Below are positions 1-6,982 of a stretch of 13,503 nucleotides of DNA, piece after piece. The position numbers and the translations under genes were made by a program. How positions within the stretch are numbered: the stretch's first letter is position 1; every line of letters starts with the position of its first letter. A model generated the notes under the pieces. The model had not been told where the DNA came from. It did not search any database and was given only the letters and a program-made list of their open reading frames with translations. Source of the DNA: DATBMY01 sp036554605 (lineage in GTDB: Bacteria > Acidobacteriota > Blastocatellia > UBA7656); assembly GCA_036554605.1 (NCBI GenBank), contig DATBMY010000248.1, forward strand, positions 1-13,503, read 5' to 3'.

Positions 1-361
1 TGTGACCAGCAACCGATATTGTGCCCGAGCGAGAGCTCGTGCTGGTGTTGCTTGAGACGGAATACCCGACCCCGCCGTTGCCTGAGCCGCTGGCGCCGGA
101 AGTGATTCTTATCCACGACGCGTTGCTCGTGGCCGTCCAGCCGCAGCCGCTTCCAGCGCTCACTCCTACGTTGCCGGTCCCTCCCGCCGCGGCAAAAGAA
201 GCGCTCGTGGGTGTTATCGTATAACTACAAGAAGACGACCCGGCGCTTTGATTGACAGTGAAAGTGTGACCAGCAACCGATATTGTGCCCGAGCGAGAGC
301 TCGTGCTGGTGTTGCTTGAGACGGAATACCCGACCCCGCCGTTGCCTGAGCCGCTGGCGCC
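1..361. repeat. Tandem 264-bp repeat encoding BACON-like domains, with a perfect 97-bp block
   Basis: Bases 1-97 are identical to 265-361, a period of 264 bp (88 codons). The block encodes the C-terminal half of each BACON-like domain, from the WTATSN/WI region's downstream glycine-serine stretch to the RSGTISVAGH strand. Synonymous positions are identical too. Immediately to the right (98 versus 362 onward) the copies diverge to ordinary paralogous similarity. The left end of copy one is outside the window, so the identical block may be longer. Further copies may lie beyond the edge. Confidence 0.93.
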
Positions 362-2077
362 CGAGGTAATGCCTATCCACGGCGCGTTGCTTGTGGCCGT
401 CCAGTTACAGCCAGCGGGCATACTTACCGTTATACTGCCATTGCCGCCCGCGGCGGGCATTGACCCCGATGTGGGGTTGAGCGAAGCGGTGCAAGATGAA
501 GACGGCGCTGAGAACTTGGCCAGCATGGCATCCCACGTGCCTCTAATAAAAGGTTGATAAGCATTGGCTACGGGCCAATTGGTCGAGCTGGTCATTCCGG
601 CCACATAGAGGTTACCGGACGTATCGGTGAATGCGCAGCGCCCATAATCTATGCCCGCGCCTCCCAGGTAAGTCGAGAACATCAGCTGGCTGAAATCGGC
701 CGAGAGCTTGACCGCAAACAGGTCCGCTTGTCCTGACATCCTTACCTGGAATGCGCCTGTCGTTGTCGGGAAATTATCGGAGTATGTCGAGCCGCTGAAA
801 TATACATTCCCCGCCGCATCTACTTCTACGCCCTCACAGCCTTCGCCGAATCGGCCGCCGAGATAAGTCGCCGCCAGCAGCCGCGACCCGTCCGCCGATA
901 CCTTCGCCACATATATGTCGCCGGGATAATTCGTGTTCCCTCCCGTGCTTGATCCTCCAGATCCGGCGTAGCTTCTCTGATAGGCTCCGGGCGTCGTTAC
1001 CATGTCTGTTGACTTCGTCGTTATCGCCACGAATGCCTGCCCCGCTAGATCTACCGTCAGCGAGTGAGTCTCTGTGAAATCGACGGCCGTCCCTCCAAGA
1101 TAGCTGCTGTAGATAAGGGTTCTGCCGTCGGGCGCTATCTTAGCCAGCATCAGATCCACACCCGTACCTCCCGCGAAGTTCGGTTGAAACGCGTTGGCTG
1201 TCACCGGCGCATCCGTCGAGTTCGAGTGCGTCAAGTAGTAGGCATTTCCCGCCTGATCCGCTCTGATCGAGGGCGTCTCTCCATCATCCCGCGATCCTCC
1301 AAAATAAGAGGCGTAGATGATGCTCGATCCGTTGGCCGATATCTTCGCCACCAGCCCGTCGCTCGGCCCCCTCCTTACACTCTGAAACGCTCCCCCAGTG
1401 ATGTGCCTGCTCGTCCGCCTGATGCTCGTTGTCGCTATGCTCACATTCCCCTGCCCATCCACGTCCATGTCGCGGATCACTTCCCGATCATCGCTCCCAA
1501 AATAGGTCGACCATATTATCCTCGTCCCGTCCGGTGACAACTTGGTGACAAACCCGTCCTGCTGCCCATAGGCCGTCTCGGGGTTTACATCGCCCCCGAA
1601 GGCTGGCTGTACGGCTCCCGAAGTGGTGGGGAAACTCGTGCCCGCGCGGCCTGCGACATAGACCGAGCCGGAAGAATCAACCTCTATGGCATAAGCGCGG
1701 TCATACTTGGGGCCGCCCAGGTAAGTGGCCCACAGCAGAAGGCCGGAAGGGGAGAACTTGGCGATGATGACATCGTGAGTGCCGTTGAAAGAGGTATCGA
1801 AGGAGCCGGAGGTGGCAGGGAAATTCGAGGAGTTGGTGCCGCCGGCGACATAGACATTGCCGTTGGAATCTGTAGCGACATCGCGAATCGACTCGTCGCT
1901 CGATCCTCCCAGGTATGTAGAAAAAGCCGGAGAAAGACTGATGGCGTTCAAGTCCTGCATGCTCTGGTTAAAGTCGCTCGCCCCTTTGACGCTGAAAGAA
2001 AACGAAGGAATCACAGGCATCAGAAGCAAGGATGCCGTGAAGAATAAAAATGCGATCTTAGACCGACAACGAATCAT
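1..2077 (-). CDS. Secreted SBBP-repeat beta-propeller protein with BACON-like domains (3' end beyond window)
   Basis: The reading frame is open from an ATG at 2077 (minus strand) to the left edge, 692 codons with no stop. A strong AAGGAG lies about 11 nt upstream of the ATG. The N-terminus has basic residues (RCRSK) then a hydrophobic stretch ending near residue 30, a Sec signal peptide. Residues about 50-525 hold seven SBBP-type units, each with a [ST]TYLGG-like start, a D-x-x-G-N-x-Y-V-A-G-like centre, FPTTxGAFQ-like strands and a D-x-x-x-A-K-hydrophobic-S-x-D-G end. Seven units fit one closed seven-bladed propeller. Units 3 to 5 are the most divergent. From about residue 527 come two 88-residue BACON-like domains (Cys-rich start, CxWTATSN, W-I-x-I-TSGASGSG, RSGTISVAGHTFTVNQ); the second is cut by the window edge. 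BACON domains are thought to bind glycans or proteins; the exact ligand is unknown. The role is probably extracellular or envelope-surface. Confidence 0.9.
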   Translation of the reverse strand, partial: MIRCRSKIAFLFFTASLLLMPVIPSFSFSVKGASDFNQSMQDLNAISLSPAFSTYLGGSSDESIRDVATDSNGNVYVAGGTNSSNFPATSGSFDTSFNGTHDVIIAKFSPSGLLLWATYLGGPKYDRAYAIEVDSSGSVYVAGRAGTSFPTTSGAVQPAFGGDVNPETAYGQQDGFVTKLSPDGTRIIWSTYFGSDDREVIRDMDVDGQGNVSIATTSIRRTSRHITGGAFQSVRRGPSDGLVAKISANGSSIIYASYFGGSRDDGETPSIRADQAGNAYYLTHSNSTDAPVTANAFQPNFAGGTGVDLMLAKIAPDGRTLIYSSYLGGTAVDFTETHSLTVDLAGQAFVAITTKSTDMVTTPGAYQRSYAGSGGSSTGGNTNYPGDIYVAKVSADGSRLLAATYLGGRFGEGCEGVEVDAAGNVYFSGSTYSDNFPTTTGAFQVRMSGQADLFAVKLSADFSQLMFSTYLGGAGIDYGRCAFTDTSGNLYVAGMTSSTNWPVANAYQPFIRGTWDAMLAKFSAPSSSCTASLNPTSGSMPAAGGNGSITVSMPAGCNWTATSNAPWIGITSGASGSGNGGVGYSVSSNTSTSSRSGTISVAGHTFTVNQSAGSSSCSYTITPTSASFAAAGGTGNVGVSAGSGCGWTATSNASWIRITSGASGSGNGGVGYSVSSNTSTSSRSGTISVAGH

Positions 2078-2253
2078 GATAGGCTTCTCTCCTTAGAATG
2101 TAAGTGGGGCATTGTGAGGGGAGCCAAGCGTACCTGCAAAAGATATTCCATTCCCGAAAAATGCAGCACAAAGGATTCTAGCGTCCTTCTAAAGAGGCAT
2201 TAAACAATTTCACGAGAATAAAAGTGACACTTAAGATACCTGAAAGGTAATAA

Positions 2254-2460
2254 ATGGCATATCGGATTAGGAAATATTACACGGAGGGAATTGAACGAAC
2301 TGGCAACGGACTCTATAGAGTTGAATATCGAAAAAAAGCTGCTGATTATCTTCAAAAGAAGAGTGAGGGTGAAAGTTTTTACATTATTACTATGATCGGA
2401 TATCTCGCAAAAGGAGATCCCGACGAAGAAATTCAGGTTAACCGAAGCGCAGGTCATTAA
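2254..2460 (+). CDS. Hypothetical small basic protein, 68 aa
   Basis: I do not recognise this protein. The ATG at 2254 has an AAAGG (2243-2247) 6 nt upstream, a usable Shine-Dalgarno. The product is rich in K, R, E and Y, with no signal peptide, membrane segment or cysteine. Base composition is clearly more AT-rich than the flanking genes. After its stop, another frame, open from about 2396 to a TGA at 2537-2539, encodes a plausible amphipathic stretch (KKFRLTEAQVIKLSVRLRLK). So the ORF could be the intact front part of a longer, frameshifted gene. It lies between divergent genes, with the large SBBP gene starting 177 bp to its left on the other strand. An equally long antisense ORF occupies the same bases but lacks a ribosome-binding site. 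Coding status is uncertain. Confidence 0.4.
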   Translation: MAYRIRKYYTEGIERTGNGLYRVEYRKKAADYLQKKSEGESFYIITMIGYLAKGDPDEEIQVNRSAGH

Positions 2461-2610
2461 GCTCTCCGTCAGGTTGAGGCTAAAATTCCTGTGGCGGGAG
2501 TCTAACCCAAACCAAGCGTCGCTGTACAGGATTTTTTGACTTTCAAGAAGAAAGATTGCCGTTGAGGAAGAATCTGGAAGGTCATCGCGCGTTGCTTTCT
2601 TCTTTGTGAC

Positions 2611-2639
2611 TTGACCTTATGATCTGGAAAGAATAAGAT
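2611..2639 (+). promoter_or_regulatory. Sigma-70-type promoter for the AMIN/propeller gene
   Basis: TTGACC (2611-2616) and TAAGAT (2634-2639) are separated by exactly 17 bp. This matches 5 of 6 bases at -35 and 4 of 6 at -10. Transcription would start near 2646, giving a leader of about 78 nt before the ATG at 2724. It is inferred from consensus only. Confidence 0.5.
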
Positions 2640-2723
2640 TGTCGCCTGCGAAGCAAGCTTAATGTTGTAAGCCCCGAACCCCCTCTAGCGGACACGGCAG
2701 GTTTAATAGAAAGCATTGAAGAA

Positions 2724-4724
2724 ATGAAGTACAAGCAGATACCCATCGCGGTCACGATACTCTTGCTCTTTCTTGGACAAGGTATCGTCAAGAGCGGCAA
2801 TGATCGCGAGCGGTTCGGAGAAGCGCGCATGATCGCGCTTCCGCCGGAAGCAATACTCAATGTGCATAGCACCCCGGTAATCGCCAGCAACGGCGATGTC
2901 GGATTTGTTTCGTCAGTGATGACCGGTTCGCTCATATCGTTCAGCGTCACTTCGGGTAAGATCCTGTCATCGGTGAGCTTTGGCGAAATAGCAGGTCTGG
3001 TCTCAATGATCGAAAGCGGCAAGGGGAGATTGATTGCCTTGCCGACAGCTAACGACCCCGAAAATGCTCGTCCGGCTACCGTAAATATAATTAACGCGAC
3101 CATCGCGGACCGGCCTGAAAAGGTGGCGACCATCGAGTTGCCGGCTGATGCACAAATCGGCCCTGATACCCAGGCCTTGCTCACGGCGGACGGGCGATTC
3201 GGAGTGATCGCCTCCAGCTTTAACCAGCCAACCGTCTTCTCATTCAGCACCGAATCCGGAAAGATAATCTCCAGCCTCAAGCTCTCGGGCTGGCCCTCGG
3301 GGATAGCGCTCAACGATGGGAAAAAGAACAGAAAGGATTCTTTAGTCGCGGTTGTAAGCGTTGAAGCAAATACTCTTGAAATCATGAGTCTCGATGCGAA
3401 GGGGCGACTCAGCGCCGGAAAGAGTTTTAATCCCATCGGTATGAGTCTCGACGTCTCGAATAACCCCGCCTTCAGTGACGATGGCAAGATAGTCTATATC
3501 GCTGTTTATACGGGCGAGCATCTCTTTTCGATAGATACTCAAAAGGGAAATATACTGGGAATGATAAAGCTCCCATCTGCTCCGCAGCGGATCACCATTG
3601 CCAGAGAGAATGCCGGCAATGATCTGATTGGTGTAACACGCACAATGCATTCGAAGAAATCCGGCGGAGTCACTATACTGGCGAGCAATAGAGGACTGCT
3701 TACGGTCAGAACAGAATTCACTCTCCCCGATAATATTCAATTATCGCGCGCAAACAATATAGTGTTTGATCAAGATTCTACAATGGCTTTTCTCGGCTCA
3801 GCGGACGGATTTCTATTTGCCTTCGACACGAAGAAGGGGGAGCTTGATGGGCATAAGATCATAGGAAACGAGTTTCGCAGTCTTGCCCTGAGCAAGGCCG
3901 CCGGCAAACTCATAGGCGTGCGCTCGACGCCGAAGAACGATGAGATAGCTATTGTCGGGCTGGATCGAGCCGACCTGGGCAGGGTTGAAATGCAGGCGTC
4001 GCCGGGCTCGGCGCCGGAGATCAAGCGTGTGAGCGGCGACCCGGCACAGATACATCTGGTGATTGAGGGCTCGAGCTTCAACAAGAGCGCTATCGTTGAA
4101 TTCATCAAAGGAGGCAATGTTGTTTTTCGACAGACTCCGATCATTATTACGGAGAAGAAACTTGCTATCGTAGTCCCAGCAAAAAAGGTTGAGGCTCTTG
4201 GTAGATTCGAGCTGCGCGTGGTCGCTAATGACAAGGTTCTATCAAATGCCGTTACAATTGATCCGGCTGCTTTGCTGTCGGGTATAAATGTTAACGCAGT
4301 TCCCGTAAAAACAGACCGCCCGTTAAGAGTTACAACGAAGATCGAGTCGGTTTCAAAGCCCGCGGCTCCGAGGACGGCAACCGTGTTACATTCGGTGCGC
4401 GCGCAGGTCAGTGACGGCCTTCTTCGTATTCTTGTGGATGTAAACGGCGATGCCAAGTTCAGAGATTTCGTGCTGAGTGACCCTTCTCGTATCGTTCTGG
4501 ATTTCGTGGGCCTGCGCAACGCGTTCGGCAACAGGACCATACCTGTTGGCAAAGGGCTGGTTGACCGGGTGCGCATCGGTCAGCCCATGCCCGGCGTTGT
4601 GCGTGTTGTCATCGATACGAAGGAAACGGTCCAGTATAGAGTAACGCAGGAGGCGGGCTCACTGATCATAGCTATCGGCAATGTCGCGCCAAAGGCCACC
4701 GCGGGCGTCGCGCCTGTCCGGTGA
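2724..4724 (+). CDS. Secreted beta-propeller protein with TIG-like and C-terminal AMIN domain
   Basis: The 666-residue protein starts with a Sec-type signal (MKYKQIPIAVTILLLFLGQG). Residues about 40-415 form repeated beta-rich units (S-x-D-G-x-x-A-Y/F-L/V-A patterns, such as FSDDGKIVYIAVYTGEHLFS), like YVTN/WD-type propellers. Residues about 428-513 resemble an IPT/TIG immunoglobulin-like domain (APEIKRVSG, IEGSSFNKSAIVEF, FELRVVANDKVLSNAV). Residues about 554-654 form an AMIN domain (LRILVDVNGD, RIVLDFVGLRN, VDRVRIGQ, VRVVIDTKE). AMIN domains target proteins such as AmiC and PilQ-type secretins to peptidoglycan or the septum. Here no amidase or secretin domain follows, so the protein may be an envelope scaffold or a pilus/secretion accessory factor. 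The Shine-Dalgarno is weak (GAAGAA next to the ATG). The gene converges on the PilZ gene; joint function is only a guess. Confidence 0.82.
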   Translation: MKYKQIPIAVTILLLFLGQGIVKSGNDRERFGEARMIALPPEAILNVHSTPVIASNGDVGFVSSVMTGSLISFSVTSGKILSSVSFGEIAGLVSMIESGKGRLIALPTANDPENARPATVNIINATIADRPEKVATIELPADAQIGPDTQALLTADGRFGVIASSFNQPTVFSFSTESGKIISSLKLSGWPSGIALNDGKKNRKDSLVAVVSVEANTLEIMSLDAKGRLSAGKSFNPIGMSLDVSNNPAFSDDGKIVYIAVYTGEHLFSIDTQKGNILGMIKLPSAPQRITIARENAGNDLIGVTRTMHSKKSGGVTILASNRGLLTVRTEFTLPDNIQLSRANNIVFDQDSTMAFLGSADGFLFAFDTKKGELDGHKIIGNEFRSLALSKAAGKLIGVRSTPKNDEIAIVGLDRADLGRVEMQASPGSAPEIKRVSGDPAQIHLVIEGSSFNKSAIVEFIKGGNVVFRQTPIIITEKKLAIVVPAKKVEALGRFELRVVANDKVLSNAVTIDPAALLSGINVNAVPVKTDRPLRVTTKIESVSKPAAPRTATVLHSVRAQVSDGLLRILVDVNGDAKFRDFVLSDPSRIVLDFVGLRNAFGNRTIPVGKGLVDRVRIGQPMPGVVRVVIDTKETVQYRVTQEAGSLIIAIGNVAPKATAGVAPVR

Positions 4725-4823
4725 TAATCTGTCAAATCCGCGGGAGCGAATGCGGACTCTTAAACGCTCTAGATCAATTCGACGGTCTCTCTTATTGGTC
4801 AATTATCTTACATAAGCATTCCT

Positions 4824-4845
4824 TGATTACTACTGCCGGTAATCA
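4824..4845. other. Perfect 7-bp hairpin between convergent genes
   Basis: TGATTAC (4824-4830) and GTAATCA (4839-4845) are exact inverse complements around an 8-base loop. It sits between the stop of the AMIN gene and the 3' end of the PilZ gene, where a bidirectional terminator would be expected. Neither strand has a T-tract after the stem, so intrinsic termination is doubtful. Confidence 0.35.
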
Positions 4846-4850
4846 GCAAA

Positions 4851-5204
4851 TCACAGAAAGTGATAACGCAGAAATCTAATTCCCACTCCGTAGAGCCTGT
4901 TTGGCAAATCTTCTGTTCTAACGACAACCCCTTCCGTTTGTACTTGCGCCGCGGGTTCCTCATCGCTTTCCGCGGTCGAAAGTCTGATCATTATGGAAAG
5001 TTTTGCGCCTTCCGCCATATACTCCGCCATTCGAATATATAGTCCGCTGGCGCTCACGTTCTCAACTCTGGTTTCGATCTCAAATGGGGTGCCGCCTGCT
5101 CTCTTTCCACTTACGTATGCTCGGAATGGTTTAGATATGCGCGGCTTGGTTCTGCGCTCCATTGGCAAGCCCGGTCGCGTGAGATTCTCCATAATCGTCT
5201 TCAA
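4851..5204 (-). CDS. Single-domain PilZ protein, c-di-GMP receptor
   Basis: The 117-residue protein is almost entirely a PilZ domain. Both c-di-GMP signatures are visible: RxxxR as R18-T-K-P-R22, and the N/D-x-S-x-x-G motif as N49-V-S-A-S-G54. Later strands (LSIMIRL, EGVVVRTE, YGVGIRF) complete the barrel. It is predicted to bind cyclic di-GMP in the cytoplasm and pass the signal to a partner such as a motility or exopolysaccharide machine; the partner is unknown. I chose the TTG start at 5204 because GAGGTGG lies about 5 nt upstream. In-frame ATGs at 5192 and 5162 are too far from that site. All these starts keep the domain whole. The gene stands alone on its strand and converges with the AMIN-domain gene. 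Confidence 0.85.
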   Translation of the reverse strand: MKTIMENLTRPGLPMERRTKPRISKPFRAYVSGKRAGGTPFEIETRVENVSASGLYIRMAEYMAEGAKLSIMIRLSTAESDEEPAAQVQTEGVVVRTEDLPNRLYGVGIRFLRYHFL

Positions 5205-5543
5205 AGGCCCACCTCTCCTGGGTGTTATGGCGAGTCAAGATTGAATCGGCTGATGTTCTTATAAACCGGCGTGAATCGACGACCAACCTCTATCTTCGTA
5301 TAAACTCCACTGGCTCATTGCTTTAGCTTAAATCGTGGGTTAAATCTAATATTCAGATAAGGCTGAGTAAGAGTACAATTAATTGGCTTAATAATACATC
5401 GTAAAACGCGCTTTTTTTTATGGTCGGAAACGATAATTTCTTTATGGACTTGTACATGCGGAATATACAGAAAGTCCTAGCACATTTGTCCACTACACCT
5501 CTATTCGGGCGCGGAGCGGATTTTATGCCCCAATACGAAAAGC

Positions 5544-5605
5544 TATAATAAAAGCCGGGTTCAGGACGGGCAGAAAAGATACAATGGGGAGGCAAAAGCC
5601 TCCTC
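5544..5605 (+). ncRNA. Candidate small RNA or leader with GGAGGC/GCCTCC hairpin
   Basis: A perfect TATAAT at 5544-5549 (with only a weak TTTTAT-like -35 at 5521-5526) would start a transcript near 5556. That transcript would contain an 8-bp stem, GGGGAGGC (5586-5593) with GCCTCCTC (5598-5605), closed by an AAAA loop and with one G-U pair. A second CCTCC follows at about 5610. The CCTCC segments are complementary to Shine-Dalgarno sequences. No T-tract follows, so the 3' end is not defined. Speculative. Confidence 0.2.
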
Positions 5606-5897
5606 TAACCTCCTCAACCTCATCATCAGCCGGTCAACTGTGAATTGCCTTACATACCGATGAAGCGGGTCAGAGTATTTGTACAGGCCGCAACGCGCGG
5701 GTGTATTCCAAGCATCGCGCCCGCGACGGCGATCTTCTGCTGTTTTTATGATCTTTGCTACAGCACGGGTTTTATATGGGCGAGACAGGCATGGCCGCTC
5801 AACCTGGAGGCAATGGTGAAAGTAGTCTTTTAGTCCTAGTCAAAACAAGGCGTTTTAGGCCGATGATCCGATTTTCCTTTTGCTGATAATGGCTTCT

Positions 5898-5907
5898 ATT
5901 GTACAAT
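5898..5907. promoter_or_regulatory. Palindrome ATTGTACAAT, possible operator
   Basis: A perfect 10-bp palindrome 150 bp upstream of the response-regulator start. Its right part, TACAAT (5902-5907), could be a -10 element with TTGCTG (5880-5885) 16 bp upstream. A regulator binding the palindrome would then cover the promoter. The regulator is unknown. Confidence 0.3.
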
Positions 5908-6015
5908 CGCCCGGTACAGAATCGCCCCGATACCTGCATGGAGATATTTCTGCGTAAGCTGCATTTTCCCAGGAAAGACCCTCCTGCCTTGAAAAAATGT
6001 AGATGTTGTACTAAT

Positions 6016-6044
6016 TTGACCATCTCGCGGCCGTTTCTTTTAAT
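6016..6044 (+). promoter_or_regulatory. Promoter-like pair just before the response regulator
   Basis: TTGACC (6016-6021) and TTTAAT (6039-6044) are 17 bp apart, each matching 5 of 6 consensus bases. The predicted start, near 6051, falls at the end of the AGAGG ribosome-binding site (6046-6050) and 6 nt before the ATG. So it would give an almost leaderless mRNA, or the match is chance. Confidence 0.35.
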
Positions 6045-6056
6045 TAGAGGTCGATA

Positions 6057-6755
6057 ATGGAAGTCACACCATCACAGGCGAATATGTCCATTAGAATAAT
6101 GCTCATAGACCATCACACGATAGTACGTGCCGCGCTGAGAATGCTTATCGAGAACCAGCCGGGGTTTACCGTAGTAGGGGAAGCCGATAATTATTCTGCC
6201 GCCGTTACGGTCGCCAGACAGGTGCAGCCGGACATCATATTGCTCGATTTAGTGATGGGCAACGAATCCGGGCTTGATTATCTGCCCAGTCTGCGAGATG
6301 TTGCCGAGCAATCCCGTATACTGATTCTCACAAGTGTCGACGAGCCGAAGCTTGAGCATCTCGCATTGCAAAAAGGGGCTATGGGGATCGTGCAAAAGAG
6401 CGAAGCTCCCGAGATTCTCATGAAGGCTATCGCGGTGGTTCACGCGGGCGAGGCCTGGCTCGACCGCGTCACGATGGCCAATGTTTTATCGAGCATATCA
6501 CGCATGGGAAAAGAGAACGGCGAAGGCTCGGAGCGCCAGAAGATAAATAGCCTCACCAAGAGAGAGCTCGACATCATACGGCTTGTTGCTCAAGGCTTGA
6601 AAAACAAACAGGTCGCCGAACGACTTTTTATCAGCAATGTCACAGTGCGACATCATCTGACGAGCATCTTTAGCAAGCTGGGCGTTTCGGACCGCTTCGA
6701 GCTTATAATCTATGCCTACAGACATAATCTGTGCGAGCGCCCCGATGCCCGCTAG
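6057..6755 (+). CDS. NarL/FixJ-family response regulator (REC + LuxR HTH)
   Basis: The 232-residue two-domain regulator has an N-terminal receiver, about residues 12-128, with acidic pocket D18, phospho-acceptor D64 (IILLDLVM), T92 and K114. A C-terminal LuxR-type helix-turn-helix spans about 164-224 (SLTKRELDIIRLVAQG, KQVAERLFISNVTVRHHL, KLGVSDRFEL). The conserved receiver residues are present, except that the usual DD acidic pair is DH (D18-H19), a common variant. It is therefore predicted to be phosphorylated by a histidine kinase and to bind DNA as a dimer. The ATG at 6057 has AGAGG 6 nt upstream; a second ATG at residue 10 also precedes the receiver. No kinase gene lies nearby, so it is an orphan here and its targets cannot be read from context. 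The 850-bp gap upstream may carry its control sites. Confidence 0.92.
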   Translation: MEVTPSQANMSIRIMLIDHHTIVRAALRMLIENQPGFTVVGEADNYSAAVTVARQVQPDIILLDLVMGNESGLDYLPSLRDVAEQSRILILTSVDEPKLEHLALQKGAMGIVQKSEAPEILMKAIAVVHAGEAWLDRVTMANVLSSISRMGKENGEGSERQKINSLTKRELDIIRLVAQGLKNKQVAERLFISNVTVRHHLTSIFSKLGVSDRFELIIYAYRHNLCERPDAR

Positions 6756-6982
6756 GCGCGCGAGTTAATAAGACTCATACCTCTAATTCCTGTCGAACAA
6801 TTCCGTTGTGCCTTCGGTGACGCTTGGACGATAAGCTAACTCTCCCGTCGCGGCCGTCCGCGGGCGACTGAGCCGAGCCGGCAATCGCAGATATATAAGG
6901 ACAGCAAGGTGGTAAAGGTTGTATACTACGATTTCAGTATTTGATAAGCTAAAACAGAGAGAGTTAAGCCGGGAGGTGCAGG

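Larger units (their letters stand above)
5205..6056. other. 852-bp AT-rich intergenic region, no convincing protein gene
   Basis: This stretch separates the divergent PilZ and response-regulator genes. Short ORFs on both strands (for example 5645-5833 plus, 5799-6023 minus) lack ribosome-binding sites and family-like sequence. It contains an eight-T run (5412-5419), a perfect TATAAT (5544-5549), a stable hairpin at 5586-5605, a palindrome ATTGTACAAT (5898-5907), and five places with TTGTAC or its complement. Its composition is more AT-rich than the neighbouring genes. It may hold the regulatory regions of both flanking genes and possibly a small RNA. Confidence 0.6.

Noticed and set aside
21..557. 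Two similar proline-rich plus-strand ORFs (21-224 and 285-557)
   Set aside because: They are the antisense of the duplicated BACON-like repeat; the minus frame has the family motifs and is open without stops to 2077.
1064..1537. 157-residue plus-strand ORF rich in Arg
   Set aside because: It is antisense to the SBBP repeats, has no ribosome-binding site and no family-like sequence.
2582..3487. 301-residue minus-strand ORF
   Set aside because: It lies antisense to the propeller/AMIN gene, which has a signal peptide, domains and a promoter; the antisense product is low-complexity Ser/Leu/Arg sequence.
3770..4576. 268-residue minus-strand ORF
   Set aside because: Antisense to the TIG and AMIN region, with composition typical of a shadow frame.
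4750..4775. TCCGC/GCGGA hairpin after the AMIN gene as a terminator
   Set aside because: The stem has only five pairs around a ten-base loop and no T-run follows.
5645..5833. 62-residue plus-strand ORF in the large gap
   Set aside because: It needs a TTG start without a Shine-Dalgarno and has no recognisable pattern; a real small gene is not excluded.
6847..6868. GC-rich inverted repeats (GTCGC/GCGAC and CGCGG/CCGCG) as a terminator of the response-regulator gene
   Set aside because: They are short, compete with each other, lie over 90 bp from the stop, and have no T-tract.
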